Shown one piece after another: positions 56,769 to 64,000 of a stretch of DNA of 64,000 nt. The position numbers and the translations under genes are program-made. The first letter of the stretch is position 1, and each line of letters opens with the position of its first letter. The notes under the pieces were generated by a model. It was not told the DNA's origin and searched no databases. It worked only from the letters and a program-made list of their open reading frames with translations. The DNA comes from CALHVX01 sp964640725 (GTDB lineage Bacteria; Pseudomonadota; Gammaproteobacteria; Pseudomonadales; Azotimanducaceae): assembly GCA_964640725.1 (NCBI GenBank), contig CAZXIJ010000013.1, forward strand, positions 1 through 64,000, given 5' to 3'.

Positions 56769-57693
56769 TCGAATCCTGCTGGACTCAGAGGCTATGGCCA
56801 CCTTCGCTGCCCGCGGCTTTCTGCGCTTCGACGCGCTGGTGCCGGAGGCGCTGAACCGCGCCTTTCTCGAGCGCATCGAGGCCGCGAGCCCCGAGGCGGG
56901 CCGGCAAACCATGATGCAGACCTACGGCGCCTTGATGAGCCAGCAGGTGTTGCCCACGGTGCCGCCCGGTCAGCGCTGGAAGAAAGCCTTCCGCAAGCGC
57001 ACCGTCATCGGCCAGATCCTGCGCCTGCCGGTACTGCGCGGCGCGATCGAGTCTCTGGTCGGCCGGGGCGCGGTTGTCGATCACCACTTTCTGCACCTGC
57101 GGTTTCCGCCGGGCGCCGGCCAGCACGAGCTGGCCCAGCACTATCACCAGGACTCCACGATCGATCCGCGTCAGTCCTTCGATATTCAGCTGTTCTACTT
57201 TCCGCACGCGGTGACCGCCGCCATGGGCGGCACCCGATTCCTGCCCGGCAGCCATCTGCGTCGGGTCAGCGAGGCTGCCATCGCGCGTTACCAGAACATT
57301 CGCGGGCAGCAGCAGGTTGTGTGCCCCGCCGGGACCGTGCTGATTTTGCACCACGGCATCTGGCACGGCGGTGGCGCCAACGCCAGCGCGCAGCATCGCT
57401 TTCTGTGGAAGCTGCGCCTGTGCCCGCAGCGGCCGCAGGTGCGGCTCTGGGACACGTCAGACCTGCCCGCCGAGCACCGCGTGCAGCGCCCCACGTTCTG
57501 GATCGATCCCGCAGCCCCGGTCGATCCCGTGCACCGCATTCTGACCACGGCCGAGCCGTGGCACGAAGCCGACACTTCCCGGCTGGAATTCATCGCGCGG
57601 ATTCGTTTCTGGCGCCAGCTGCTCGGCGACCAGAGCTTCGATGCGGACTACTGGCTCACGCGGTTGGAAAACGAGTTCTACGACCCGGCCTGA
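56761..57693 (+). CDS. Phytanoyl-CoA dioxygenase-family (PhyH) oxygenase
   Basis: 310 residues from ATG 56761. The iron-binding facial triad is visible: His-x-Asp in QHYHQDSTID and the distal His in LILHHGIWHGGG. Arg in QHRFLWKLRL could bind 2-oxoglutarate. It follows the small unknown and converges with the kinase gene, overlapping by 16 bases. The substrate cannot be inferred; PhyH enzymes hydroxylate lipids, amino acids or secondary metabolites. Confidence 0.82.
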   Translation: MADRILLDSEAMATFAARGFLRFDALVPEALNRAFLERIEAASPEAGRQTMMQTYGALMSQQVLPTVPPGQRWKKAFRKRTVIGQILRLPVLRGAIESLVGRGAVVDHHFLHLRFPPGAGQHELAQHYHQDSTIDPRQSFDIQLFYFPHAVTAAMGGTRFLPGSHLRRVSEAAIARYQNIRGQQQVVCPAGTVLILHHGIWHGGGANASAQHRFLWKLRLCPQRPQVRLWDTSDLPAEHRVQRPTFWIDPAAPVDPVHRILTTAEPWHEADTSRLEFIARIRFWRQLLGDQSFDADYWLTRLENEFYDPA

Positions 57694-58733
57694 AACCCGG
57701 CGCCCCTGGCACCATCATTCAGCGCACGCAGCGTGCTGTTCATCTGCCGGGCCGCAGCTTCCAGCTGCAGGGTGCGCCGGTGCTGGCGCTCCGCCCGGCG
57801 CAGGTTGTCGCCGCGCGCCGTGGTCTTGAACACCCGATCACCGGTCAGGTGATCGAGCAGGTAGCGCAAGCTCAACATCGCCGACACGTAGCGCGGCGCT
57901 GCGACCAGGTCAGCCAGGGCGCTCGGGGCGGCGCTGGCCTGCTGGGCGCGCACGAAACCGGTCGCCAGCTGCACGAAATAGCCGTGCTCGTAGCGCTCGT
58001 TGTGCCACACCGAGGAGCGGATGAGATCGCCGAAGTCCAGGGCGCGGTTGGCCCACATCGCGGTGTCCAGGTCCAGCACTGCAGCGACCGTTGCCGTGCC
58101 GGTCACGAACTGCAGGTTGTCGGGCTTGCAGTCCCCGTGGATGTAACCGTCCGCCTCCCCAAAGGTCTCTGCCATGGCGCGCACCTCGCCCACCCGGCGC
58201 CGCCACTCGTCGCTCGCCGCGCTCGCAACTTCGTCAAAGCGCGCCAGAAACCAGGTCAGATCGTGATAATGGGCGATGGCTGGCTGCAGCCGCTCGCCCG
58301 GCAAATTCTCCAGCAGCACCTGGGTGCGGCCGAAGGCGAAGCCCGCCGCCGCCAGACGCTTGGCCACGAGTGCTTCAGTGCCCGCTGACCGCAGGTGCTC
58401 TCCGGCGACATACCGCCACAAGCGCCAGTGACCGCCGGCATGGTCGATGCTCGGCGCGCTGGCCCGGGCGCGCACCAGCTCGGGCATCCAGCCCGGCGCC
58501 TGCTGCTGCAGGTGCTCGCTGATGCGCGCCAGCTGGCGCATCAAACGCGCGGGCTCGGGAAACACCTGCTCGCTGACGCGTTGCAGCACAAACGCCCGCT
58601 GCCGGGCGTCTCGGACCAGGACCGTGTCATTGATGCGGCCACCGCCGATGACGCTGAGCAGGACCGGCTCGAACCAGCCGGCACGGCAGGCGGCGCGCGC
58701 GTCAGCAAGGGTCGCGGCGGCGCTGCCCGACAT
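57678..58733 (-). CDS. APH-fold sugar kinase (N-acetylhexosamine-kinase-like)
   Basis: A 351-residue protein-kinase-like fold. VIGGGRINDTVLV at the nucleotide-binding strand, LWRYVAGEHL, the catalytic loop YIHGDCKPDNLQF and metal Asp in LDLDTAMWANRALDFGDL are visible. The G-x-I-N-D-T start is typical of NahK-like N-acetylhexosamine kinases and related APH proteins. It overlaps the hexosaminidase stop by one base (TGATG), so it probably phosphorylates the GlcNAc or GalNAc that enzyme releases (inference). An aminoglycoside-resistance role is less likely. Confidence 0.7.
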   Translation of the reverse strand: MSGSAAATLADARAACRAGWFEPVLLSVIGGGRINDTVLVRDARQRAFVLQRVSEQVFPEPARLMRQLARISEHLQQQAPGWMPELVRARASAPSIDHAGGHWRLWRYVAGEHLRSAGTEALVAKRLAAAGFAFGRTQVLLENLPGERLQPAIAHYHDLTWFLARFDEVASAASDEWRRRVGEVRAMAETFGEADGYIHGDCKPDNLQFVTGTATVAAVLDLDTAMWANRALDFGDLIRSSVWHNERYEHGYFVQLATGFVRAQQASAAPSALADLVAAPRYVSAMLSLRYLLDHLTGDRVFKTTARGDNLRRAERQHRRTLQLEAAARQMNSTLRALNDGARGAGFQAGS

Positions 58734-60814
58734 CAGGACGGCACCGGCGCGGCCAGCAGCCAGGAACGCAATGCAAAGACCGGCGCCAGCAACAGGTCAT
58801 CTTCAGGCTCGGCAAGGTGCGCGAGCTCCGCCTGCGCCGCTGCGTCCAGGGTGCCGGCTGCCAGGCGCCGAGCGCAAAGCGCAGCCAGCCGGGCGAGCCG
58901 ATCCCGGGCCGGGCGCACCGCCTCGGGGACGTCAGGCATCACCAGCAGCATTTGCCAGCGCTCGCAGCAGGCACGAACGACCGCGTCTGGCGCCCGAGCA
59001 CCGGCAATATCCTGGGCCAGCACGGCCGTCGCGACGCTCACCACCGGCAGGTGGTCGACCGCAGCCGTCAGAGGCGTGTGGATATCGTAGGGCCGCGCCT
59101 GGGGCATTTCCCGCCCGCCGAGCCGGGCCCGCAGCGCTGCCGTGCCCAACAGCCGGGCGTACCACTTCAGCGGCTCGAACCAATCGTAAAGCGGTTGCCA
59201 GGAGATCGGCACGCCTGCACCCAGCAGCCCCGCGCGCTGCCGCGCGGCCAGATCGTTGCGCCCGGTTCGTCGCAGACCCTCCAGAAAACAGGCCTGGCGC
59301 GATTCCAGCGGCACGACATCCGTCGGCTCCGGCGCCCGCCAGAACCGTTCGGCAATCGCCGGCAACCGCGACCACAGCCGCACGTCGAGCGTCTGCTCAT
59401 CGACCAGCTCACTCCACAAACAGGCTTCACCGCCCAGCACGACGGCGCTGGCTGCATCGTCGGCGCCGCACGCGATCGGCGGCACCTGATCGGTCTGCAG
59501 CGATCCCTCGCGCCACTGGTGCGTCCAGCGCATACCGTCCGCCACCGCTGCAAAGCCGTCCGCGGTCAGCAGCTCGTCTTCCAGGGCCAGCAGCGCCGAC
59601 TGCCGGGCACCAGGATCGTAGCGGTGGTGCCAGTGCGCCCCGTAGTGCAGGTCCAGGTAGAAGCCGCTGGACACAATGCAAGGGTGACCGGCCGCAAGCG
59701 CCCGGTCCCGCGTTGTCGCACCGCGCCAGTTCTGCACGGTGACTGGCGGTTCCAGCTTGGCCAACGTCGGGTGCAGGACCTCGTCCCAGGCCAGCATGCG
59801 CCGCCCTCGAGCCTTGAGCGCGCCGTGCAGGAAAAGATTGAACCTGGCCTGCAGCGCACTGACTTCGACAGCTGTGCTGGCAAGCCCCTCGGCCTCCTGC
59901 CACCAGCCTGGATGCACTTCGTCGCCGCCGACGTGCAGGTAAGCATCCGGAAAGCAGGCGCACAGCTCGTCGAGCAAGGTGCCGAGCGCGACTCGCACCT
60001 CTTCGCTCAGAGGATCGAGGCAGCCCGGATGGACGCCGAAGCGCTTGGTCATGGCCAGATTACGGGCCAGCGAAAGACCCTCAGCGTTCCGCGGGGCCCA
60101 CTCCGGATGGGCGACCAACATGTGCGTGACATGGCCAGGTACGTCCAGCTCGGGCACGACGCGAATGCCCCGGTCAGCCGCGAACGCCACCAGCGCTGAC
60201 AAAGCATCGGCGCCGTATGCCTGATCGCTGGCAAGGCGCGGAAAGGCCGTGCTGCGAAACCGAAACGCCTGGTCATCGGTCAGGTGCAGATGCAGCACAT
60301 TGAGGCGCACGGCGGCCATGCAGTCGATGGTCCGCTCCAGCGCCGGTATCGGCAGGAAGTGCCGGGCAACGTCCAGCATCAGCCCGCGCCAGGGATACGC
60401 CGGCTGGTCCTGAATCGTCCCGCAGGGCAGCGTCGGGCCTTCGAGACAGAGCTGCAGCAGCAACTCCAGCCCGTGCAGAACACCCCAGGCGGACTCGCCC
60501 TGAAGGGCCAGCCGGCACTCCGCAATTTCGAGCTCAAAGCCTTCGGCGGCACCGAACTCAGGCCAGGCGGGCGTCGCCGGGACCGAAAGGTGCAAGGTAC
60601 CGGGCACTCCGTCGCCGTCGCAGATTCGCGCCAGCCGCGCGTTCAGCCGAGCAACCGCCGCATCAATCCGGCGCCGGGTCGCGCCCGGCAGCCGCTGATC
60701 CCCGTAATCTGGCACAAACTCGACCGGGCGCGGCCGGGCACTGCCGTCCAGCTGCAGGTGCGCGGGCTGCGGCAGCAGCGTTGCAAACGACTTGTCGGCG
60801 GACGTTTCGAGCAT
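58733..60814 (-). CDS. GH20 beta-N-acetylhexosaminidase
   Basis: 693 residues from ATG 60814; a GTG at 60859 would add 15. The N-terminal GH20b domain is followed by a TIM barrel: YPWRGLMLDVARHFLPIP, NVLHLHLTDDQAFRF, VVPELDVPGHV, the catalytic Asp-Glu pair in YLHVGGDEVHPGWW and WDEVLHP. It removes terminal GlcNAc or GalNAc. I see no signal peptide, so it is likely cytoplasmic, unlike many GH20 enzymes that act outside. Sits with a sugar kinase and divergent from an SIS isomerase. Confidence 0.92.
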   Translation of the reverse strand: MLETSADKSFATLLPQPAHLQLDGSARPRPVEFVPDYGDQRLPGATRRRIDAAVARLNARLARICDGDGVPGTLHLSVPATPAWPEFGAAEGFELEIAECRLALQGESAWGVLHGLELLLQLCLEGPTLPCGTIQDQPAYPWRGLMLDVARHFLPIPALERTIDCMAAVRLNVLHLHLTDDQAFRFRSTAFPRLASDQAYGADALSALVAFAADRGIRVVPELDVPGHVTHMLVAHPEWAPRNAEGLSLARNLAMTKRFGVHPGCLDPLSEEVRVALGTLLDELCACFPDAYLHVGGDEVHPGWWQEAEGLASTAVEVSALQARFNLFLHGALKARGRRMLAWDEVLHPTLAKLEPPVTVQNWRGATTRDRALAAGHPCIVSSGFYLDLHYGAHWHHRYDPGARQSALLALEDELLTADGFAAVADGMRWTHQWREGSLQTDQVPPIACGADDAASAVVLGGEACLWSELVDEQTLDVRLWSRLPAIAERFWRAPEPTDVVPLESRQACFLEGLRRTGRNDLAARQRAGLLGAGVPISWQPLYDWFEPLKWYARLLGTAALRARLGGREMPQARPYDIHTPLTAAVDHLPVVSVATAVLAQDIAGARAPDAVVRACCERWQMLLVMPDVPEAVRPARDRLARLAALCARRLAAGTLDAAAQAELAHLAEPEDDLLLAPVFALRSWLLAAPVPS

Positions 60815-60894
60815 GGATTGGAGGGCGGTCGCGTTGGTCTGTGGCGAGGTGCGTGTCACACTAGCCTCGCACCTTAGCAGCACAGAGCCAGCCC

Positions 60895-61530
60895 ATGACA
60901 GACGGCGCCAAGGCACCGACCATTGATCGCGACGCAGTCGCCCGGCGCATGCGCGCCGTGCTCGACGCGGAAGCCAAGGCCATCGCCACGATCAACGTTG
61001 ACGAGGCGTTTGTACGGGCGGTCGAAGTGCTGGCGCAGTGTCGGGGCAAGGTGCTCACCACAGGCATCGGCAAGGCCGGCCACATTGCCCGTAAATTCGC
61101 GGCTACCCTGTGCTCCACGGCGACCCCGGCCGACTTCATCCACCCGGCCGAGGCCGCGCACGGCGACCTCGGCCTGGTCGGCGCCAATGACGTGATGATC
61201 GCTTTCTCTACCAGCGGCAAAAGCCTGGAAGTGCTCGAAATCCTCGAGCTGTCCCGGCACCTGGGCGTCGACACCATCATCGGCGTGACCTCGCACCCGG
61301 ATTCCCAGCTGCGCGGCAAGTCGGATTTCGTGCTCGACATGGGCGTCATCGAAGAGCCTTGCCCGCTCGGGCTGACCCCCAGCGCCAGCATGGCGGTCAT
61401 GCTGGCCATCAGCGACGCGCTGGCGCTGGCCTTGCTGGAGGCCAAAGGCATCACCCGGGAAGACTACGGGCTCCGCCACCACGGCGGCTATCTGGGCCGC
61501 GCTGCGCGCACGGACAACCAGCCGGGCTAG
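60895..61530 (+). CDS. SIS-domain sugar-phosphate isomerase (KdsD-like, no CBS domains)
   Basis: 211 residues, only the SIS domain. Signatures: TTGIGKAGHIARKFAATLCST, FIHPAEAAHGDLGLV, AFSTSGKSLEVLE and PLGLTPSASMAVMLAISDALAL. It is close in sequence to arabinose-5-phosphate isomerase KdsD but lacks the C-terminal CBS pair (full KdsD has about 328 residues). It could make Kdo precursor or handle an amino-sugar phosphate, given the divergent hexosaminidase-kinase pair 80 bases away. The stop shares CTAG with the convergent LysR gene. Confidence 0.85.
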   Translation: MTDGAKAPTIDRDAVARRMRAVLDAEAKAIATINVDEAFVRAVEVLAQCRGKVLTTGIGKAGHIARKFAATLCSTATPADFIHPAEAAHGDLGLVGANDVMIAFSTSGKSLEVLEILELSRHLGVDTIIGVTSHPDSQLRGKSDFVLDMGVIEEPCPLGLTPSASMAVMLAISDALALALLEAKGITREDYGLRHHGGYLGRAARTDNQPG

Positions 61531-62414
61531 GACGGGCGCTCGAAGTGCGCCTCGCAGATCGCGACGAACCGCTTGGCACCTTCCGTCAGGGGTTTGTGCT
61601 TCTTGTAGTACAGGCCCACCTGCCGATCGATGGCGGACAGGTTCAGCCCCTCAATCACGTGCAGCCCTGCCAGATCTTTCAGGAGATGATCTGACAGGTA
61701 GGTCACACCCTTGCCCGCTTCTGCCAGCGCCAGCCGCAGGTCCAGATTGCTGATTTCCCATACACCCTGGAACGCATCGCGCAAGCGCGCGCCGCCGCCG
61801 AGCTTGATGCCGTCGTCCAGATAGGACGTCAGCAGCGTGGCGTCGGCAATGGCCTGCTCGGGGGCGTCCATGAATGTTCGAAAGGCCGGATGATTCTCGT
61901 GCACGACCAGCTGTCGACGCTCCTGCAGACAGGACCGGGTCACGAAGTGCCCGGGCATGCGCGATTGAAAGGGCCCGAAGCCGAGCTCCCAGCGATCGTC
62001 ATCCACCCCGTAGATGATTTCCTTGCTGGGGGCCACGTCCAGCTTGAGCCGGGTCAGCGGGTTGCGGTCGCAAAACTCGAGCAGCAGGGCGGGGGCAAAG
62101 CAGCGGTTAACCATGCTGTTCACCGCAAGGCTCAGGGTCGACAGCGCGCCGGTGCGGATCTGCTGAATGTCTTCGAGCGTCGCCTGCTCTTCCTTGAGCA
62201 CAATCTGCGCGTAGCGAAATACCCGGTTACCCGCCTCGGTGAGTTCCGGCTGCTTGCCGCGCATCAGCAGCTGCGTATCCAGCTTGTGCTCAAGGTTGGC
62301 CACGGCCTGGCTGACCGCGGACTGGGAAATGCTCAGGCGCTCCGCCGCGCGGCTGAACCCGGACTCCTCAACCACCGCGCTGAACACGCGTATCTCATGG
62401 CGCTCGATCTGCAT
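61527..62414 (-). CDS. LysR-family transcriptional regulator
   Basis: A 295-residue LTTR. The N-terminal winged helix covers about 1-60: FSAVVEESGFSRAAERLSISQSAVSQAVANLEHKLDTQLL. The rest is an effector-binding domain (about 90-290). It is divergent from the citrate-synthase-like gene across 169 bases that carry a GCAGC-N5-GCTGC palindrome, so it probably controls that gene and itself. Effector is unknown. Confidence 0.92.
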   Translation of the reverse strand: MQIERHEIRVFSAVVEESGFSRAAERLSISQSAVSQAVANLEHKLDTQLLMRGKQPELTEAGNRVFRYAQIVLKEEQATLEDIQQIRTGALSTLSLAVNSMVNRCFAPALLLEFCDRNPLTRLKLDVAPSKEIIYGVDDDRWELGFGPFQSRMPGHFVTRSCLQERRQLVVHENHPAFRTFMDAPEQAIADATLLTSYLDDGIKLGGGARLRDAFQGVWEISNLDLRLALAEAGKGVTYLSDHLLKDLAGLHVIEGLNLSAIDRQVGLYYKKHKPLTEGAKRFVAICEAHFERPS

Positions 62415-62449
62415 GCGCGAAGCCTAGCAGCGCGCCCCGGGGCGCTCCA

Positions 62450-62476
62450 CTTATGCAGCAATCAGCTGCGCTTATG
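62450..62476. promoter_or_regulatory. Candidate LysR-type operator
   Basis: GCAGC-AATCA-GCTGC (62455-62469) is a perfect interrupted palindrome. Flanking CTTATG repeats (62450-62455 and 62471-62476) are 21 bases apart, two helical turns. It lies between the LysR and citrate-synthase-like start codons, 36 and 108 bases from them. Only a strict T-N11-A match is unclear. Confidence 0.5.
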
Positions 62477-62583
62477 GGCCACAGGCGGCCGCCGGGCGCT
62501 ATTCGTTTCACTTCTAGCCCCATTAGCCGATACCGATGGGCAACAACGCCGCGCGCGGATAGCTTGAGGCAAAGCTCCAGGAG

Positions 62584-63726
62584 ATGACCATGAACCACCA
62601 GCAAACGCTGCCCCCGATCGACCCGGGCCTGGCCGGCGTCGTCGTCGGGACCACGCGCATATCTGAGGTCGACGGCGCTGCCGGCACGCTCACCTACCGG
62701 GGCAAGTCGCTGGATGCGTTGACGCGGCAGCCCTTCGCCGAGGTCGCAAGCCTGGTTGCCCTGGGCAAAGTGGTGCCGGGGGTCGTGCGGCTCATCGACC
62801 GTGCGCCGGCGCTGAGCGAACAGGAGCGCGCCCGGGTGCTGGCGGCGCCGGCGGATCTGTCGCCTATGCAGGTTCTGCAGGCTCTGATCGTTCAGCTCGA
62901 CCACGATGACACTGTGCTGACGCTCACCGCCGGCGATCTTGACGCCATCGAGCCAGGGCAGGAGGCGCCGGAGCCGCTCGTTCGGGAGGCTGAGCGGGCA
63001 CTGGTCATTGCCAGCAAGGCACCGGAAATCGTGGCCACGCATCTGGCAAGGTCAGCGGCCCCCGGCTCGGGCACGGGTTACGCCGAGCGATTCGGCGCCA
63101 TGATCGGACGACCGGCAGATGCGAATCCGGCACTGCTGGATGCCTTTCGAGTCATGCAGATCCTCCAGCTGGAGCATAGTTTCAACGCCAGCACCTTCGC
63201 GGCCCGGGTCATCGCCAGCACTCTGGCACCAATCGAAAACGCCCTGTCAGGTGCTGTCGGCACGCTGCACGGGGTCCTGCACGGCGGGGCTGACCAGGCG
63301 GCACTGGAGACCGCCGACCGGGTCGGCAGCGCCGCAGCGGCCGCGGCCTTCGTCGACGACTGCCTGGCCAACGGCGTCAAGGTGATGGGCATGGGGCACC
63401 GGGAATACCGGGTGATCGACCCCCGCGCGCGGTACGGCAAGGCCCTGGCTGAGCAGGTCAGCCGTGGCACCGAGCACGCGGCCACCTTCGAAACCCTGGC
63501 GGCCATCGAAGCGCGCTTTGGTGAGCGCATGGCCGCCAGCGGCAAAGCGCTGCATGCCAACATCGAGTTCTACAAGGGGCTGATCTTCCGCATGCTCGGG
63601 TTGCCGCCCCGGTACTTCACGGCACTCTTTGCCATGGCAAGGATCTTTGGCTACACGGCCCACGTGCTGGAGAGCCGTTTCGACAACCGGTTGATTCGTC
63701 CGGCTGCCGAATACATCGGCGCCTGA
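62584..63726 (+). CDS. Citrate-synthase-family enzyme with Asp-to-Glu change
   Basis: A 380-residue citrate synthase fold, start ATG 62584 with AGGAG about eight bases upstream. The active-site His lie in HGVLHGGADQAA and MGHREYRVIDPRARYG. The catalytic Asp of the usual NVDFYSG is Glu in ANIEFYKG. The N-terminus (VVVGTTRISEVDG...LTYRG) is the type I, archaeal/Gram-positive-like short form. It could be citrate or 2-methylcitrate synthase or another acyl-CoA condensing enzyme; the Glu keeps an acid but may change specificity. Likely regulated by the divergent LysR. Confidence 0.85.
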   Translation: MTMNHQQTLPPIDPGLAGVVVGTTRISEVDGAAGTLTYRGKSLDALTRQPFAEVASLVALGKVVPGVVRLIDRAPALSEQERARVLAAPADLSPMQVLQALIVQLDHDDTVLTLTAGDLDAIEPGQEAPEPLVREAERALVIASKAPEIVATHLARSAAPGSGTGYAERFGAMIGRPADANPALLDAFRVMQILQLEHSFNASTFAARVIASTLAPIENALSGAVGTLHGVLHGGADQAALETADRVGSAAAAAAFVDDCLANGVKVMGMGHREYRVIDPRARYGKALAEQVSRGTEHAATFETLAAIEARFGERMAASGKALHANIEFYKGLIFRMLGLPPRYFTALFAMARIFGYTAHVLESRFDNRLIRPAAEYIGA

Positions 63727-63730
63727 ACAG

Positions 63731-64000
63731 CTAGCAGGGTCCGGGGCTGCAGCTGTTGCCGGCCAGCCCCGTGGCCGTGCCGTTGTCGACAATGGCATCG
63801 CCGGCCACATCGTACAGCCCGTTGTCCGAGACCGTGGTGCCGTAGACCCATTTGTTGCTGAGCTCGATCCCCGTCTGCCCGCCGCGAAAGGTGTTCCGGT
63901 CGACCAGGTTGTACTTCAGGTAACCGCCTGACGAGCCGGTCGCGATCAAACCAATGGTGTTGTCGTAGATCTTGTTGCGAACCACGCGGTTGTCGTGCGC
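63731..64000 (-). CDS. Right-handed parallel beta-helix protein, 5' end cut by window
   Basis: The frame is open to the window edge, so the N-terminus is missing; about 90 residues remain. Repeating N-x-I-Y-D-N, N-x-F-R-G-G and N-G-L-Y-D-x-x-G-D-A units separated by about 22 residues show the NosD/pectate-lyase type helix. The C-terminus is GNSCSPGPC. It is probably exported and surface-linked or polysaccharide-directed. It converges with the citrate-synthase-like gene, four bases between stops. Confidence 0.72.
   Translation of the reverse strand, partial: AHDNRVVRNKIYDNTIGLIATGSSGGYLKYNLVDRNTFRGGQTGIELSNKWVYGTTVSDNGLYDVAGDAIVDNGTATGLAGNSCSPGPC

Noticed and set aside
57678..58733. Aminoglycoside-resistance phosphotransferase
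   Set aside because: The fold is shared, but the G-x-I-N-D-T start and coupling to a hexosaminidase fit a sugar kinase better.

Overview
The window is about 64 kb of high-GC, densely packed chromosomal DNA. Genes abut or overlap by 1-8 bases, and no gene-free stretch exceeds about 230 bases. Gene content and order point to a gammaproteobacterium outside the enterics. The block dsbD-aroQ-accB-prmA-DUF3426-dusB-purH-purD and the block rpe-gph-trpEGDC-crp-OsmC-coq7 both follow, with losses, the order I recall for Pseudomonas. AceK, Coq7, Mpl and DsbD fit the same group. I see no rRNA, tRNA, CRISPR array, insertion sequence, integrase or phage gene, so this looks like core chromosome. I cannot name the genus.

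Layout. 1-3040: a truncated DUF3530-like gene, a membrane J-domain protein, rpe and gph. 3041-7189: a tryptophan operon trpL-trpE-trpG-trpD-trpC with a leader peptide containing two Trp codons. 7186-11431: a DUF2807 protein, a CRP/Vfr regulator with a strong terminator, an OsmC protein divergent from it (as yhfA is from crp in E. coli), a glyoxalase-fold protein, two small unknowns (one behind a near-perfect CRP box), and coq7. 11504-13934: a Ycf46-type AAA ATPase converging on a cNMP-binding protein with a degenerate rhodanese tail. 14059-23459 (minus strand): dsbD, aroQ, accB, prmA, DUF3426, dusB, purH and purD. Here accC and fis are missing from their usual places.

23649-37164: a lipoprotein, a PCu(A)C copper chaperone, DUF2333, a membrane pyrophosphatase (hppA), an FMN split-barrel protein, a membrane zinc peptidase, a cupin, one type IV prepilin, a PPi-type phosphofructokinase, mpl, a secreted cyclase-family protein, a lipoprotein and a large acyl-CoA dehydrogenase. 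hppA and pfp lie 2.4 kb apart and suggest pyrophosphate-linked energy metabolism. 37278-42077: a SprA-family protein coupled to a mini rod/hook-like flagellar protein, comF, srkA, an acyltransferase and a TSUP transporter. 42188-46757: a five-gene overlapping unit centred on aceK. 46776-56407: DUF4124, SnoaL-like, MOSC, nadE, MFS, MBL-fold, DUF924, M20 peptidase, ferric-reductase-like and TonB-domain genes.

56481-64000: a 95-residue unknown coupled to a PhyH dioxygenase, then a likely amino-sugar salvage cassette (cytoplasmic GH20 hexosaminidase, APH-fold sugar kinase, divergent SIS-only sugar-phosphate isomerase). A LysR regulator follows, divergent from a citrate-synthase-family enzyme whose catalytic Asp is Glu. 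The last gene is a beta-helix protein cut by the window edge.

The signals I find most interesting are the trp attenuation leader, the two gaps in otherwise conserved operons, the PPi pair, the mini rod/SprA pair, the hexosaminidase/kinase/SIS cassette and the CRP box at 9909. None of them is on its own a proven new system.
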